Shown: positions 33,232 to 46,473, numbered from the stretch's first letter. The stretch: 64,000 bases of DNA from Impatiens glandulifera (GCF_907164915.1 NC_061869.1:19197125-19261124), one strand, 5' to 3'. Program-made: numbers and translations. The notes: generated by a model from the sequence alone, not told the origin.

Positions 33232-34679
33232 TCTTCTTGAATTTGAATTTGAATTTGAATCTTTCTTGCTTTTTTCTTTTATTTAATTCCATACATTGTT
33301 TCTTTAAACTTTCTATTTTGATAGGTGTTTAGGATTTTTGCTTTGCTTGTTGTAAATATGTAATCTAAATAAATAAAAAAAGAAAACTTAATGTATATAA
33401 ATGTCATTGACCTAAAATTTCTGTAAAACCAAAAATCGGCTAAACTGGTCATTTCAAAAATAAAAATATAAAACTTAAAGCCAAAACAAAGAAGCAATCT
33501 GCTTTTATTTTATTTTTATTATTTTTATTTATTTTATAATTGTTAGGATTAGGTTTTTGTATGTATAAGAGTGTTTATATATTTTAAAACCTTGCTGGAT
33601 TTATTTATTTATTTTGCAATTTGGGATCCATTTGGATCACCAAGTGTTAGTTAGGATTAGGTCAAAAACGGCACAATGGACCATATTTGTGTGTCATCCG
33701 ACCAAGGAGCCTCTCCATATGAAAAGATCTGATGCTTTCCCGACGTTTTCAGCACTTCAGGATGCATTTGTGCACATAAAGACCGAAGATTTCTGCACCC
33801 AAGGATGGAGGACATAGCTGCATTTATAATTTTATTTTATTTATTTATTTATTTATTTTCACTTTTCTTTAGTCTTAGGGTTTGTTTGTTTGACATTTTT
33901 TTATTTTTCTTAGTTAAGAGTTTGTGGCTTGATTTATTCTAGGTTAGAAACAAAATTTAAAATTAAACCCCAATTAAAATTGAACCTAGCCCAAGCATAG
34001 ACTTAGGAAAATCCACAAACTCTTAACTAAGCAAAATAAAAAAATGTCAAACAAACCCTAAGACTAAAGAAAAGTGAAAAAAATAAAAAAAAATAAAATA
34101 ATAAATGCAGCTATGTCCTCCATCCTTGGGTGCAGAAATCTTCGGTCTTTATGTGCACAAATGCATCCTAAAGTGCTGGAAACGTCGGGAAAGCATCAGA
34201 TCTTTTCATGTGGAGAGTCTCCTTGGTCGGATGACATGCAAATATGGTTCATTGTTCCGTTTTTGACCTAATCTTAATCTAACTAACACTTGGTGATCCA
34301 AATGGATCCCAAATTGCAAAAAAAAAAAATCCAGCAAGGTTTTAAAATATATAAACACTCATATACATACAAAAACATAATCCTAACAATTATAAAATAA
34401 AAATAAAAATAAAATAAAAGCAGATTGCTTCTTTGTTTTGGCTTTAAGTTTTATATTTTTATTTTTGAAAGGGCCAGTTTTTGGTTTTAAAGAAATTTTA
34501 GGTCAATGACCTTTATATACATTAAGTTTTCTTTTTTTTTTATTTAGATTACATATTTACAACAAAGCAAAGCAAAAATCCTAAACACCTATCAAAATAG
34601 AAATCTTAAAGAAACAATGTATGGAATTAAATAAAAGAAAAGCAAGAAAGATTCAAATTCAAATTCAAGAAGAAACAAA
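33232..34679. repeat. Long inverted repeat, arms about 0.67-0.69 kb
   Basis: The left arm (33232-33924) is the reverse complement of the right arm (34013-34679), with an 88-bp spacer. Landmarks are TTCTTCTTGAATTTGAA against TTCAAATTCAAGAAGAA at the outer ends, GGATCCATTTGGATCACCAA in both arms, and GAGTTTGTGG against CCACAAACTC at the inner ends. In the best-aligned 200 bp I estimate about 95% identity by eye. RNA read through it would fold into a long hairpin. Short ORFs inside are not conserved between arms. Confidence 0.9.
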
Positions 34680-34936
34680 AAGACAAAAGAGCTTACAATG
34701 GGCTGCTCTTTTGATGTTAAGGGTGGTGTTTTATCTAAGATTTCCTAAGCAAATCTTGTGACCAACTTAACAAGAAACAATATATGGAATTAAATAAAAG
34801 AAAAGAAAGAAAGATTCAAATTCAAATTCAAGAAGAAAAAAAAAAGACATAAGAGCTTACAATGGGGCTGCTCTTTTAATGTTAAGGGTGGTGTTTTATC
34901 TAAGATTTCCTAAGAAAATCTTTTGACCAACTTAAC
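34611..34936. repeat. Tandem duplication, 163-bp unit
   Basis: The sequence from GAAACAATGTATGGAATTAA at 34611 recurs at 34774 with few changes. Both copies run through GAGCTTACAATGGG, CTGCTCTTT and GTTAAGGGTGGTG to ACCAACTTAACAAG. The first copy overlaps the outer end of the right hairpin arm. Copy two lies outside it and has no partner in the left arm. Confidence 0.85.
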
Positions 34937-36188
34937 AAGAGTGGTTTTTAACTTAATAAGAGTGGTGTTTGCTTAGGATTTTCAAATAGGCAGCCTAGAG
35001 AGAGAGGAAGGTGAAGAGAGAGAGGTTGAGAAGCACTTTGCTTGCTAGGATGTTAAGAGGGGTATTTATAGGCAAAGCTATGAAACCCTAGGACCCAAAG
35101 GCCCATTTTACAAACTTGACCGTTGGAAAGAAAACTATTTTAAACATTTACAAATGTTTAAAATAATGTAGCAATCTCCACTCACTTGACATGTCACTAA
35201 ATCAAGTTTTCATCCAATAGGATTTAATCTTTATTTAATAATGATGTAATACTTGGTCATTTTAATTTTATAATTAAAAAAATAACCAAGTCTTAAATTT
35301 TTTTTTTACACACGGCTGAAACATTCTCTTTCCACTTTCTCCCCTTTTTTAGCAACTTCTTTTATTTTCTTTTGACCGCACATGATATGATCGTCATCAT
35401 TTCAAGATTTATGGCTGTCACCATCAAGAAGATGACCTATGTCTTCACCTAATTCTTTTAACATTTGATTTCATGGGTCGAATCTTGGGCATGTGTCGGT
35501 CCATTAGTCGGGTCACCAGTTGGATCCGTCAATTGGATCCTTTCTTTGGTCTTACTTCGGGTTGAATTGACTTTGATTTAGATCTTCCTTGCCCTATTCA
35601 CAAATCTGATCCGGATTTTGCATGTGGATCTTGGATTGACCCATTTCCCTTTATCCTACAAAAGAAATAAAAATAAAACAAACAATTAAAGAAAGAAATT
35701 TTATTATTATTAATTATTCCTTCTAACGAACAATTATAATTATAATAAAATACTAACTAACTTATTCAAGAAATGAAATTGCAAAATCTAATCTAACAAA
35801 CTAATAAAACTAATCTAACTAATCTAATTAAAAATGACAAAATCATATATAACAATTTTTTTACTTTTAAATTAAAAAATCGTTAATATATATATTTTGT
35901 AAAAGTTTTTTTATTTATTTATAAATATCCAAGGTATTAATTTAAATGCAATCTTGAATATTCAAATTATAATAATTTCCTCAAGTGTTGTAACTTAGAC
36001 AAATTACTACCTTAACTTTATCAAGAATCCAAAATCAATTATTTTCAAAAACTCAATTGTTCTAAAAATAATCATCTTTAAAATAAATCGTGCAATGAGC
36101 CTGTGAATAAATTCGAGAAAATTGTATAGGCTCAGATTTATTAAAAGCATAAACTATAAAATTGGGGGGTGAAAAGTGAGTGTCTACA
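34680..36188 (-). repeat. Probable 3' LTR of the minus-strand Tat relic
   Basis: On the minus strand the sequence starts TGTAGACACTCAC at 36188, just after a purine-rich stretch AAGAGGGCATTC. I associate this start with Tat-type LTRs. A minus-strand TATA box lies about 1.1 kb in. The far end is not defined and may lie inside the right arm of the inverted repeat or its spacer. No second LTR copy is visible on the other side of the relic, so the call relies on position and motifs. Confidence 0.45.
35063..35070 (-). promoter_or_regulatory. Minus-strand TATA box upstream of the hairpin
   Basis: TATAAATA on the minus strand is followed by CCCCTCTTAACATCC and, about 30-60 bases downstream, CTCTCTCTCTTCACCTTCC, a pyrimidine patch typical of plant start regions. 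Transcription from here would run leftward through the 163-bp duplication and the long inverted repeat. Confidence 0.5.
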
Positions 36189-36574
36189 GAATGCCCTCTT
36201 GGACAAAATTTGTAGAAAATACTCGGTTTTAGAAAAATGCATGTCCAAGCTTAAAAATAGGCACTGCATTTTGAAAACACTCAACTCATAGTTTATTTTG
36301 GATTTCTTAAATGAAAAGAGAACAAACCTGACGAGTCTCTCAGGATACCCATGTAATTCACTCTTCATTCTTCAAAGTCAGTTTACCATCTACTTGTTGA
36401 CGGTTCACCTTTGTTTAGAATATGCATCGCTCTTGGTTTATCGACCGTGTAGATTGAGCCTGGTGGTTTCGACCATATTTCTACACACCTTGCCTAGTCT
36501 TTGGATTGTACATGAGTACACATCTTGACTCAGTTTGCTGATTGTGTTTTTTTTTATTACTCTTTTCATTGAGC

Positions 36575-37192
36575 AATATAATAATAATTTTAATCACAAC
36601 TCTATTTAGTGATCATTATAGATTTGAGTATCGCTTGTCAGTTTAGCAAAATACTATTTAATCACAATTCTGCTTAGTGATTATATAGATTTAAGTGTCG
36701 CTGGTCAGTTTAGCAAAATACTATTTAATCACAATTCTGCTTAGTGATTATATAGATTTAAGTGTCGCTGGTAAGTTTAGCGAAGACTATTTAATTACAA
36801 TTCTACTTAGTGATTATATAGATTTGAGTATCGCTGGTCAATTTAGTGAATATTATTTAATCCCAATTTTTCTTAGTGATTTTATAGATTTAAGTATCGC
36901 TGGTCAGTTTAGCGAAATACTTTTTAATCACAATTCTGTTTAGTGATTATATAGATTTGAGTATCGCTGGTCAGTTTAGCGAAATACTTTTTAATCACAA
37001 TTCTTCTTAGTGATTATATAGATTTGAGTATCGTTGGTCAGTTTAGCGAATACTATTTAATCACAATTCTGCTTAGTGATTATATAGATTTGAGTATCGT
37101 TGGTCAGTTTAGCGAAATGCTATTTAATCACCATTCTGCTTAGTGATTATTATAGATTTAAGTATCGCTGGTCAGTTTAGCGAAATACTTTT
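36575..37192 (-). repeat. 67-bp tandem array, about nine copies
   Basis: The marker TTTAATCAC (or variant) starts at 36589, 36657, 36724, 36790, 36856, 36923, 36990, 37056 and 37123, giving periods of 66-68 bp. Each unit also has CTTAGTGATTATATAGATTT and CGCTGGTCAGTTTAGC. The array lies in the 3' region of the minus-strand Tat relic. Apparent ORFs across it are repeat artefacts. Confidence 0.9.
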
Positions 37193-38740
37193 TCCCTGAG
37201 TTTTTCGAGGGATTCGTTCGCTCGAATGCTTAATCTTTCAACCATGTATCGTTTCTCAAATTTGGAGGTCAATTTGCCTCAGATTCTAAGGCCTTGGGCT
37301 CTTTTTATACTCAGGGTATATTTAATAGAATTGGTACATTCTTGTTCTTGCATTGGCAATTTAGACAAGAGTCTAGATGAACAACAAATGGTGATTTCAA
37401 TATCTCAACCTCTACGAGTATTGTTCTATTTTCTTCGGCCTCTTTACTTTATGATCGGGGTGTATCTGATAGATTCAAATACTTTGTTCTTGCTTAGAAA
37501 TTAGATAGAATCTAAATGAACAACAGTATTGTATTTCATATCTCAACCAATACAGTCTTTGTTTAATTAATTTTACTTTTCTTGAGGTCTTAAATCTTTG
37601 GCACTTGACCTCCAAATTGAGACGAGACATCGCCTTTGTTGATGACATGTTTCCGAGTTTAGGCATTCATCTTTTTATGAGCTCCCTCTTAAACATCAGT
37701 AGTTTAAGCTTTTGTCTAGGCTCGAGGTGGATCCGTTTGAGAAGCGCTTTACTCAGATTCCACTAGTTACAATAGTTTGTCAAGAGACATCCATTGGGGA
37801 GAAACGTATTTTCCCGCATCCCTACTTTTTTCTTGCACTCGCTCATTAGTTTGCTTGGCACTAGAAAAATTTAGGGGTCTATCTTGTTTTTATCTTCCAC
37901 AAATGCCCCTAGTTTCGACACAAGGGGTGTGATTGTTTTGGATAGATTTGTGATCCCAATTTCTCGTTGGCTTTAACTCTATGGGGATGTATTTTTTCCT
38001 AGCTCAAGATTTGGCTTGTTGGGGATTTGGGATTGTACTTGTGAAAAGTTGCCTACGTATTCTCATAAAAGGAGAAATCAAGTCCGAACGTAGTTCTGAA
38101 ATTGCATCACGGATAGATCGTGATTCTGCATTTCGTCGAGGTTTATTTCTCAAGTTTCTGCTGGAATTTCAATTGACTTGAGTTGGGGGAATTTCTTAAG
38201 TGTCTGCTGGAGTGGCAATTGATTAGTTGGGGAGGTTGTTTAAGTATCTACTGGAGTTGCAATTGACTTAAGATGAAAATCTTTTAAGATCCTAAGCTTC
38301 TAGAGAATAAAGTGCTTTAGCCATGTGTTAGGCATTATATTTACTCATTTAACCTAACTCTGTGAGGATCTTTTTATCATTTCATTTTCATAAAATGCCC
38401 TTAGTGTTGATACAGAGTTTGATTTTTGAAAATGTTTAGGACCAGGCTCATACATGCTGCCTACGTATCCCATAGCTAGGGGAATTCAGGTCCAATGTAG
38501 CTCCATGCACGTTGTTTGTGAAAAATGTTTGTTTTAATTTTTGTGAAAATGTTGAGATCCTAAGTCGAAGAGAAAAATACTTTAGCTTTGGGCGTTGTAT
38601 TTTCTCAAGTGGGACTTTGTGAGGATCTTGTGCTCATTTTTATTTTAATAATAATGCCCCTAGTGTTGACTAGGAGTTTTTGTTTTAGGAGTCAACTCAA
38701 AGTGTGATTAATTCCCTTTTTAATGTATATATGTATGCGA
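37193..38740 (-). other. 3' region of the Tat relic with older repeats
   Basis: No coding motifs are seen. Diverged copies of the next array's core recur here: CCTACGTAT followed by GTAGTTC or GTAGCTCC near 38049-38095 and 38455-38505. The phrase AATGCCCCTAGTGTTGAC appears near 37905, 38393 and 38650. These look like older members of the 148/152-bp family or a related repeat with a longer period. Confidence 0.55.
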
Positions 38741-39782
38741 TGTGATGTGAAATGAAATGTCTATCAATTTCTTTCGATAATTGATAGTGGTGACCGCACC
38801 CTGGATGGGCTACCTACGTACTCTCGAGAAAGATCTGTCTGACGTAGTTCACAACTTGTGAGTTATGAACTTTGATGTATGTAATGAATGTATGTAATGT
38901 GAAATGTCTATCAACTTCTTTCGATAATTGACAGTGGTGACCGCACCCTAGATGGGTTGCCTACGTACTCTCGAGAGAGATCAGGTCTCACGTAGTTCAT
39001 AACTTGTGAAGTTATGAACTTTGGTTGTATGTGTAATGAACGCATGTGGTGTGAAATGTCTATCAATTTCTGTCGATAATTGATAGTGGTGACTGCACCC
39101 TAGATGGGCTGTCTACGTACTCTCGAGAGAGATCAGGTCTAACGTAGTTCACAACTTGTGAGTTATGAACTTTGATGTATGTAAGGAATGTATGTAATGT
39201 GAAATATCTATCAACTTCTTTCGATAATTGACAGTGGTGACGGCACCCTAGATGGGTTTCCTACGTACTCTCGAGAGAGATCAGGTCTGACGTAGTTCAC
39301 ATCTTGTGTAGTTATGAACTTTGGTTGTATGTGTAATGAATTCATGTGGTGTGAAATGTCTATCAATTTCTGTCGACAATTGATAGTGGTGACCACACCC
39401 TGGATGGGCTGCCTACGTACTCTCGAGAGAGATCAGGTCTGACGTAGTTCACAACTTGTGAGTTATGAACTTTGATGTATGTAATGAATGTATGTAATGT
39501 GAAATATCTATCAACTTCTTTCGATAATTGACAGTGGTGACCGCACCCTAGATGGGTTGCCTACGTACTCTCGAGAGAGATCTGGTCTCACGTAGTTCAC
39601 AACTTGTGCAGTTATGAACTTTGGTTGTATGTGTAATGAATGCATGTGGTGTGAAATGTCTATCATTTTTGTCGATAATTGATAGTGGTGACCGCACCCT
39701 GGATGAGTTGCCTACGTACTCTTGAGAGAGATCAGGTCTGACGTAGTTCACAACTTGTGAGTTATGAACTTTAGTGTATGGG
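38741..39782 (-). repeat. 148/152-bp alternating tandem array
   Basis: The marker CTATCAA(C/T)TT, or its degenerate form, starts at 38761, 38908, 39060, 39208, 39360, 39508 and 39660. Spacings are 147, 152, 148, 152, 148 and 152 bp. Units alternate between a type with TTTGATGTATGTAATGAATG and a type with TTTGGTTGTATGTGTAATGA, so the real period is a dimer of about 300 bp. All units carry CCTACGTACTCTCGAGAGAG. The array abuts the stop codon of the integrase gene at 39799. Confidence 0.9.
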
Positions 39783-39798
39783 ATTCAACACGCATGCT

Positions 39799-40900
39799 TT
39801 AGACGAAGTATCTTTTGATCATGTTGACATTGAAGGGTGCTAAGAGTTCTTCTTCGTCCAAGGTGGTCAATCTCGTTGCGCCGCCTAAAAAGACCTTCTT
39901 GACGAGGTAGGTTCCTTCCCATGGTGTTTGGAATTTCCCTCTAGGGTCTAGTATCCGTAAGTTCTTCTTTAAGACTAGATCGCCTTCTTGAATGTTCCTA
40001 GGTTTCACCTTCTTGTTGAAATCTCTGATCATTCTTCTCTGGTATGCTTGCGTGTGATATAACGCGTCTAACCTCATGTCTTCCATAAGTGCTAGTTGGT
40101 TGTACCGTGACTTACACCAATCTTCTTCCACTACATGCGTCTCGAGTAAAACTCTTAGAGTGGGGACTTCGATTTCGATAGGTTGCACTACATCCATTCT
40201 GTAGACCAATGCAAATGGTGTTTCTCCTGTTGACGTTCGAATGGTTGTTCTGTAGTCCAAGAGGGCTTATGGAAGCTTTTCGTGCCAATCTTTGTACGTC
40301 CGAGTCATCTTCTTGATGATGGTGATGATGTTCTTGTTGGCTGCTTCTACTGCGCCATTCGTTTGAGGGCGATAAGGTGAGGGCTTGTGGTGTTCAATCT
40401 TGTATTCATCTAGTACTTTGAGTACTTCTCCTTAGAAGTTCCACCATTGTCTGTGATTAAGGCTTGAGGAACTCCGTAGCGTGCAATGAAGTTGTTGCGT
40501 ATAACTTGGCAAGATGTGATGACTTGAGCACCTTGTATGATTGAGCTTCGACCCACTTTGTGAAATAGTTGATAGCTACAAGGATGAATTTGTGTCTGTT
40601 TGCAGCGTGAGGATAGATTTTTTCGATGATATCTATTCCCCATGTCGAGAATGGCCATGGTGAGGTCATGTTGTATAGTAGAAATGTAGGGGTGTGTTTC
40701 AAGTTCGCGTAAACTTGACATTGATGACCCTTCTTAACATATTCTACATATTCTTATTCCATTTTCTATCAGTAATAGCCAAAGCGAAGGATCTTCTTAG
40801 CGAGTGCTGATCCTTTCATGTGTAGGCCACATGTTCTTGCGTGTACTTCCTCCATGATATGTGATGCTTGAGGTTGGTCGATGCATAGCATGTTCTAATC
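39799..40900 (-). pseudogene. Tat integrase
   Basis: The integrase inserts element cDNA. The zinc-binding region (near 40720-40900) is recognisable as HMEEVHART and VKKGHQCQVYANLK, with a Cys lost. The core begins SPWPFSTWGIDII (first Asp) with FILVAINYFTKWVEAQSY. It continues to PQALITDNG (second Asp) and, after a frameshift, SPYRPQTNGAVEAANK (Glu). The C-terminal part from DYRTTIRTSTGETPFALVYR to the end (39799-40260) is open. It includes DLVLKKNLRILDPRGKF and GTYLVKKVF. A stop follows DWHEKLP near 40265. Confidence 0.85.
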
Positions 40901-41092
40901 GTCAAAGGAGCGTCGATATAGCTTTCCTGCGAGTAGCACGTAGTTGGTTGCGTATTGGCGTAGAGCTCTCCTCTCTTTCTTTTGGAAGTGTGAAGGATAC
41001 TCTCCATGCTCAACGTACTTCTGTAGAGGTTCAAACCAAGGTTTGGGCGCCACTTCTGTGTTGGAAATCGTCCTCTTCTTGAAGTCTCGTTT

Positions 41093-41548
41093 CTATTTCT
41101 GACGAATCTTTAAAGGCCTTATTTTGATTCCTTCTGGGATTTGCGTCATGGCTGCTAACGTGGCCAAAGCGTATGCGAATCGATTCTGACTTCTCAGAGC
41201 ATGTGTGAATGTCACATGTTCAAACTTAGTTATTAGAGTCAATAAGTGTTGATGGTAGGGTTTGAGGTTCTCTCCTTTGACTTGCCATTCACCATTAGCC
41301 TGTGAAATGACTAAGTTCGAGTCTCCTACTATTTCTAGACGTCTCGCTCCTTTTTCATGAGCAATCTTCAAGTCAGAGATGCATGGTTCATACTCTTCTT
41401 CATTGTTCGTCACGGGATATTCGAGCTTGACTGAGATTGGGTTGTATGTTCCCACAGGATCGATGAGTAGTATTCCAATTCCATAGCCTAGTTTTCCTGA
41501 AGCTCCATCGAATAGTAGCTTCCAAGTTGTAGAGTTAATAGTCATCAC
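41093..41548 (-). pseudogene. Second RNase H domain of Tat pol
   Basis: This 151-codon open segment reads WKLLFDGASGKLGYGIGILL, NNEEEYEPCISDLKIAHEKG, LEIVGDSNLVISQANGEW and NRFAYALATLAAM. It is the extra, archaeal-type-like RNase H found after the usual RNase H in Tat-lineage elements. The catalytic Asp of FDGA, the EEYE acid and the GDS Asp are present. It sits between the first RNase H and integrase. The segment itself is open but belongs to a broken polyprotein. Confidence 0.85.
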
Positions 41549-41595
41549 TCGTCGTCTGGGAATGCTTACTCCTCGTCGTCTTCAACATCGATTGG

Positions 41596-42063
41596 TTAGT
41601 CTGCGAGAAAATCTGATACAATGCTCCCCTTGATAGATTTTTGAACTGTGTACACGATGTCATACTCTGATATCATCATCATCCACTTAACTAATCTTGG
41701 CGACAAAAGTGTTTTCTGGAATAAATGACGAATTGGATCGAGTCTTAATACTAACTTGACTATGTAGGCTTGCATGTAATGCCTTAACCTCTTGGTGACC
41801 CAAATTAGGGCCCAACAGACCTTTTCTAATGGCGAGTAATTAAGTTCGTAGCCTGTCATGCGCTTGCTTATGTAGTAGACTGTGACTTCTATCTTTTCCT
41901 CATTTTCTTGAGCTAGTAGACTACCCATTGCGTTTTCCGTGACTATTAAGTATAGGATTAACGGTACACCTGGTCTTGGTGTCATTCGAATAGGAGGATT
42001 TTTGAGGTACCACTTCATCTTCTCGAATGCGTTCTGACAAGTCATTCCAGACGAATCTTTCAT
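41596..42063 (-). pseudogene. First RNase H domain of Tat pol
   Basis: The open segment has AFEKMKWYLKNPP, LILYLIVTENAMGSLLAQE, VYYISKRMTGYELNYSPLEK, LRHYMQAY, and a tail reading RLVKWMMMISEYDIVYTVQKSIKGSIVSDFLAD shortened by substitutions. This is the RT-linked RNase H of Ty3/gypsy elements. It overlaps the end of the RT segment in another frame, so a frameshift near 42060 separates them. Confidence 0.85.
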
Positions 42064-42945
42064 TTTTCCTTAAAAGTTTAAATAAAGGATCACATGTCAT
42101 AGTCAACTTGTTTATGAATCGACTTAAATACTGGATCTTTCCTAGAAAGCCTCGCACTTCTTTCTCATTTCGTGGAGGTGGCATTGTCGTGATCGCTTCT
42201 ATCTTGCTCGGATCAACCTCAATTCCTCTTTGTGTGATCAGGAAGCCTAACATCTTTCCTGTTGTCACTCTGAATGTGCACTTCTTTGGGTTGAGCCTAA
42301 GTTGGAACTTCCTGATGCGTTGTAAGAATTTGTCAAGATTTTGGATGCGCCATTCTCGATCTTTTGATTTGACAATCATATCGTCGACATAGACTTCTAC
42401 TTCCTTGTGGATCATATCGTGAAGAATCATCGTGGAAGCTCGTTGATACGTTACTCTTGCGTTCTTCAGCCCGAAAGGCATGACTCGATAATAAAATGTT
42501 ACGACTTCTGTGATGAACGTTGTCTTCTCCTTGTCTTCTAGAGCCATCAGTACTTGGTTGTAGCCTGAGAATTCGTCCATGAATGATAGGAGTTGATGGC
42601 ATGTTGCATGATCCACTAGCACGTCGATGTGTGGTAGTGGGAAACTGTCTTTATGGCTTGATTTGATGAGATCTCGATAGTCTACACACACTTGGATCTT
42701 TCTATATTTCTTCGCGACTAGGACTACATTGGCGATCCATTCTGGATAATCTACCACTTCGAGAAATCCTGCGTCGAGCTGTTTCTGAACTTCCTCCTTA
42801 ATTTTGTTTACGATGTATGCCTTCATTCTCTAGAGCTTCTGCTTCACTGGTTTTGCGTCTTCGTAAAGTGGTATGCGGTGTTGGATGATTTCTGAATAAA
42901 TGCCTGGTATATCTTTATAAGACCATGCAAAAAACATCTTTGTTC
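42064..42945 (-). pseudogene. Tat reverse transcriptase
   Basis: The region opens with FAWSYKDIPGI and HRIPLYEDAKPVKQKL. It then gives the RT core: AGFLEVVDYPEWIANVVLVAK, VCVDYRDL, DSFPLPHIDVLVD, FMDEFSGYNQ, FYYRVMPFGLKNA, VEVYVDDMIVKS, NPKKCTFRV and KIQYLSRFI. The YVDD box is intact. A stop near 42827 separates the short N-terminal part from the 301-codon open segment. In this family RT copies genomic RNA to DNA in particles. Confidence 0.9.
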
Positions 42946-43054
42946 GTTTTTAAATGTTTAGTTAAATTCTCTCGTTCTAAATCATTCAAACTTTTACCGA
43001 TTAAAACAATCTGAGGATCTACTTCTGTGTTAAGATTTATTTCAATTGTTTATT

Positions 43055-43450
43055 CTACAATAAGTCCCTTAAGGCCTTCGACAATGACATCCTTAAGTCG
43101 TCAAATTTTCTACAAGGTGGAGCAGTAGTGGAACTCCTTGTTTGTGATGATTGTTGACTCTGTTTAGGCGAAATGGATTCTTTTAATGAGAATTTTGTCT
43201 TTGAGTTTGACGTTCTTGCCTGACTCTTGCTTTGAATAGACCTTTCTGCAGCTTTCCAACCGTCCATGAATGCCCTGCTTACCCTTTCTCTTTCTTCTTG
43301 CATTCTCTTTGGTATTGGGGGTCCAATTGTTGCATAAGTTTCGATTTCTGCTGTGAGGTCTTCAATTTGTTGCCCATAATATTAGCGTATCACGAAGATC
43401 GTCTAGCTTTAAATGAACTGACTCATTGAACCTTTTGGTGGGTTAGTCAT
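43055..43450 (-). pseudogene. Tat gag fragment
   Basis: A minus-strand ATG at 43450 starts MTNPPKGSMSQF and soon stops. The following frames give EIETYATIGPPIPKRMQEERERVSRAF and a basic Ser/Thr/Gln-rich part ending PPCRKFDDLRMSLSKALRDLL. The last motif matches TFDDLGMTLSQAL in the gag of the element at 3810-32098. Directly after it the sequence runs into the RT N-terminus, so the capsid core, zinc knuckle and protease appear deleted. Confidence 0.6.
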
Positions 43451-43635
43451 TGTAAATGATGATTGAATATGGGTATGTTGTGTTCAAGAGAATAAAGTCA
43501 GTTCGAACCCTTTATCAAATAAAACAAGCAATGCGTTGCTTGTATGCACATAATCCCTAACACACAATTGACGCTCAATTTACCCATTCATAATATATAA
43601 CGTGTAGAAAAGGATGAGTAAAATAAAATGAGTTA

Positions 43636-45695
<2,060 letters not shown>

Positions 45696-45804
45696 TAACG
45701 AACACCATTTGGTGATCGACGGAGTTTTGCCCAGGGGCAAATTTCGAGATGTGCCTTAAGACCACCATCCGGTGATCGGCATAGCTTTGGGCCCATGGGG
45801 CAGG

Positions 45805-46473
45805 TTAACATATGTTCGGGCGATCGGGGATTTTCTCTGGTGAGGCTCTCTTTTGCTTCATTTCCTTTTTTAGGGTGATTTTGTTTTCATCTCTGCAGTT
45901 TTCTCCCCTTTTGGGTGACGCTTTCCATTTTTGATGTGTTTTAGTCCTTCTGATGCTTCCCCCTTTTAGGGTGTCATTGTCCTGGCTCTTTTGTCGCTTT
46001 CGACTTCTTTTATCCAGTTTTGCCGGTGGACGGAGACCTTTAGTCATCTCTTGAGGAAGGTCAAGGCGCTTCGCCCTATCTGGAAAGAATGCCGAGCATC
46101 TACTCATGACCGTTAGTTCCGAGCGGTTGACTTCAGAACAATTACGGGGAAGACTGATGGGGAGGGTGATGAGTCTTGGCAACCCATTAGAGAAAGATGT
46201 GGCTTTTCGAGAAAGGGAATTGCCTGTTCCTCCAGTATACAGTGACAACTTCCGGGCATGAGTGCCCCATCGTGAGACTGCCTGTTGAACGTCCGATGGC
46301 ACCTCGTTCCGACCTGAGCTATGCAAGAACTCGATCCTCCTTTCTCCTTGCCGGATGTGCTTGAAGGTCCCCCATAATACGCTCACTTGGGGACTGATTA
46401 CTCCAGCTGTTCCGAGAATCTCCGCTAGTTGAACCGCGTTCAGTAGACTCCCTGTGGAGCTCATCCCCTTCAT
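45805..46473 (-). CDS. Unidentified ORF, 222 codons, organellar block
   Basis: I do not recognise this protein. It starts [20 protein letters not shown], has a mixed N-terminal half ([20 protein letters not shown], then [20 protein letters not shown]), a middle with [15 protein letters not shown], and a very basic Lys/Arg-rich C-terminal third. No membrane segment is evident. In a nuclear location it is unlikely to be expressed. It may be a chimeric mitochondrial ORF or chance. It ends within 110 bp of the microsatellite. Confidence 0.35.
   Translation of the reverse strand: MKGMSSTGSLLNAVQLAEILGTAGVISPQVSVLWGTFKHIRQGERRIEFLHSSGRNEVPSDVQQAVSRWGTHARKLSLYTGGTGNSLSRKATSFSNGLPRLITLPISLPRNCSEVNRSELTVMSRCSAFFPDRAKRLDLPQEMTKGLRPPAKLDKRSRKRQKSQDNDTLKGGSIRRTKTHQKWKASPKRGENCRDENKITLKKEMKQKRASPEKIPDRPNIC

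Larger units (their letters stand above)
36189..43450 (-). mobile_element. Tat-lineage gypsy relic, minus strand
   Basis: In minus orientation the order is gag fragment, RT, RNase H, a second RNase H, integrase, then a roughly 3.6-kb 3' region with two tandem arrays. The second RNase H and the long repeat-bearing 3' region are features of the Tat lineage. Zinc knuckle and protease are missing between the gag fragment and RT, and the upstream LTR is not found. All genes have stops or frameshifts. Confidence 0.8.

Noticed and set aside
33614..33817. ORF in the left hairpin arm (and 34074-34271 in the right arm)
   Set aside because: The two arms do not preserve the same reading frame, so coding is not supported.
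33232..34679. Interpretation of the inverted repeat as a simple MITE or foldback transposon
   Set aside because: No terminal motif or target duplication is seen at the outer ends, and the right arm continues smoothly into LTR-like sequence.
36695..36943. 82-codon ORF with internal repeats
   Set aside because: It is the translation of the 67-bp tandem array and ends with the array.
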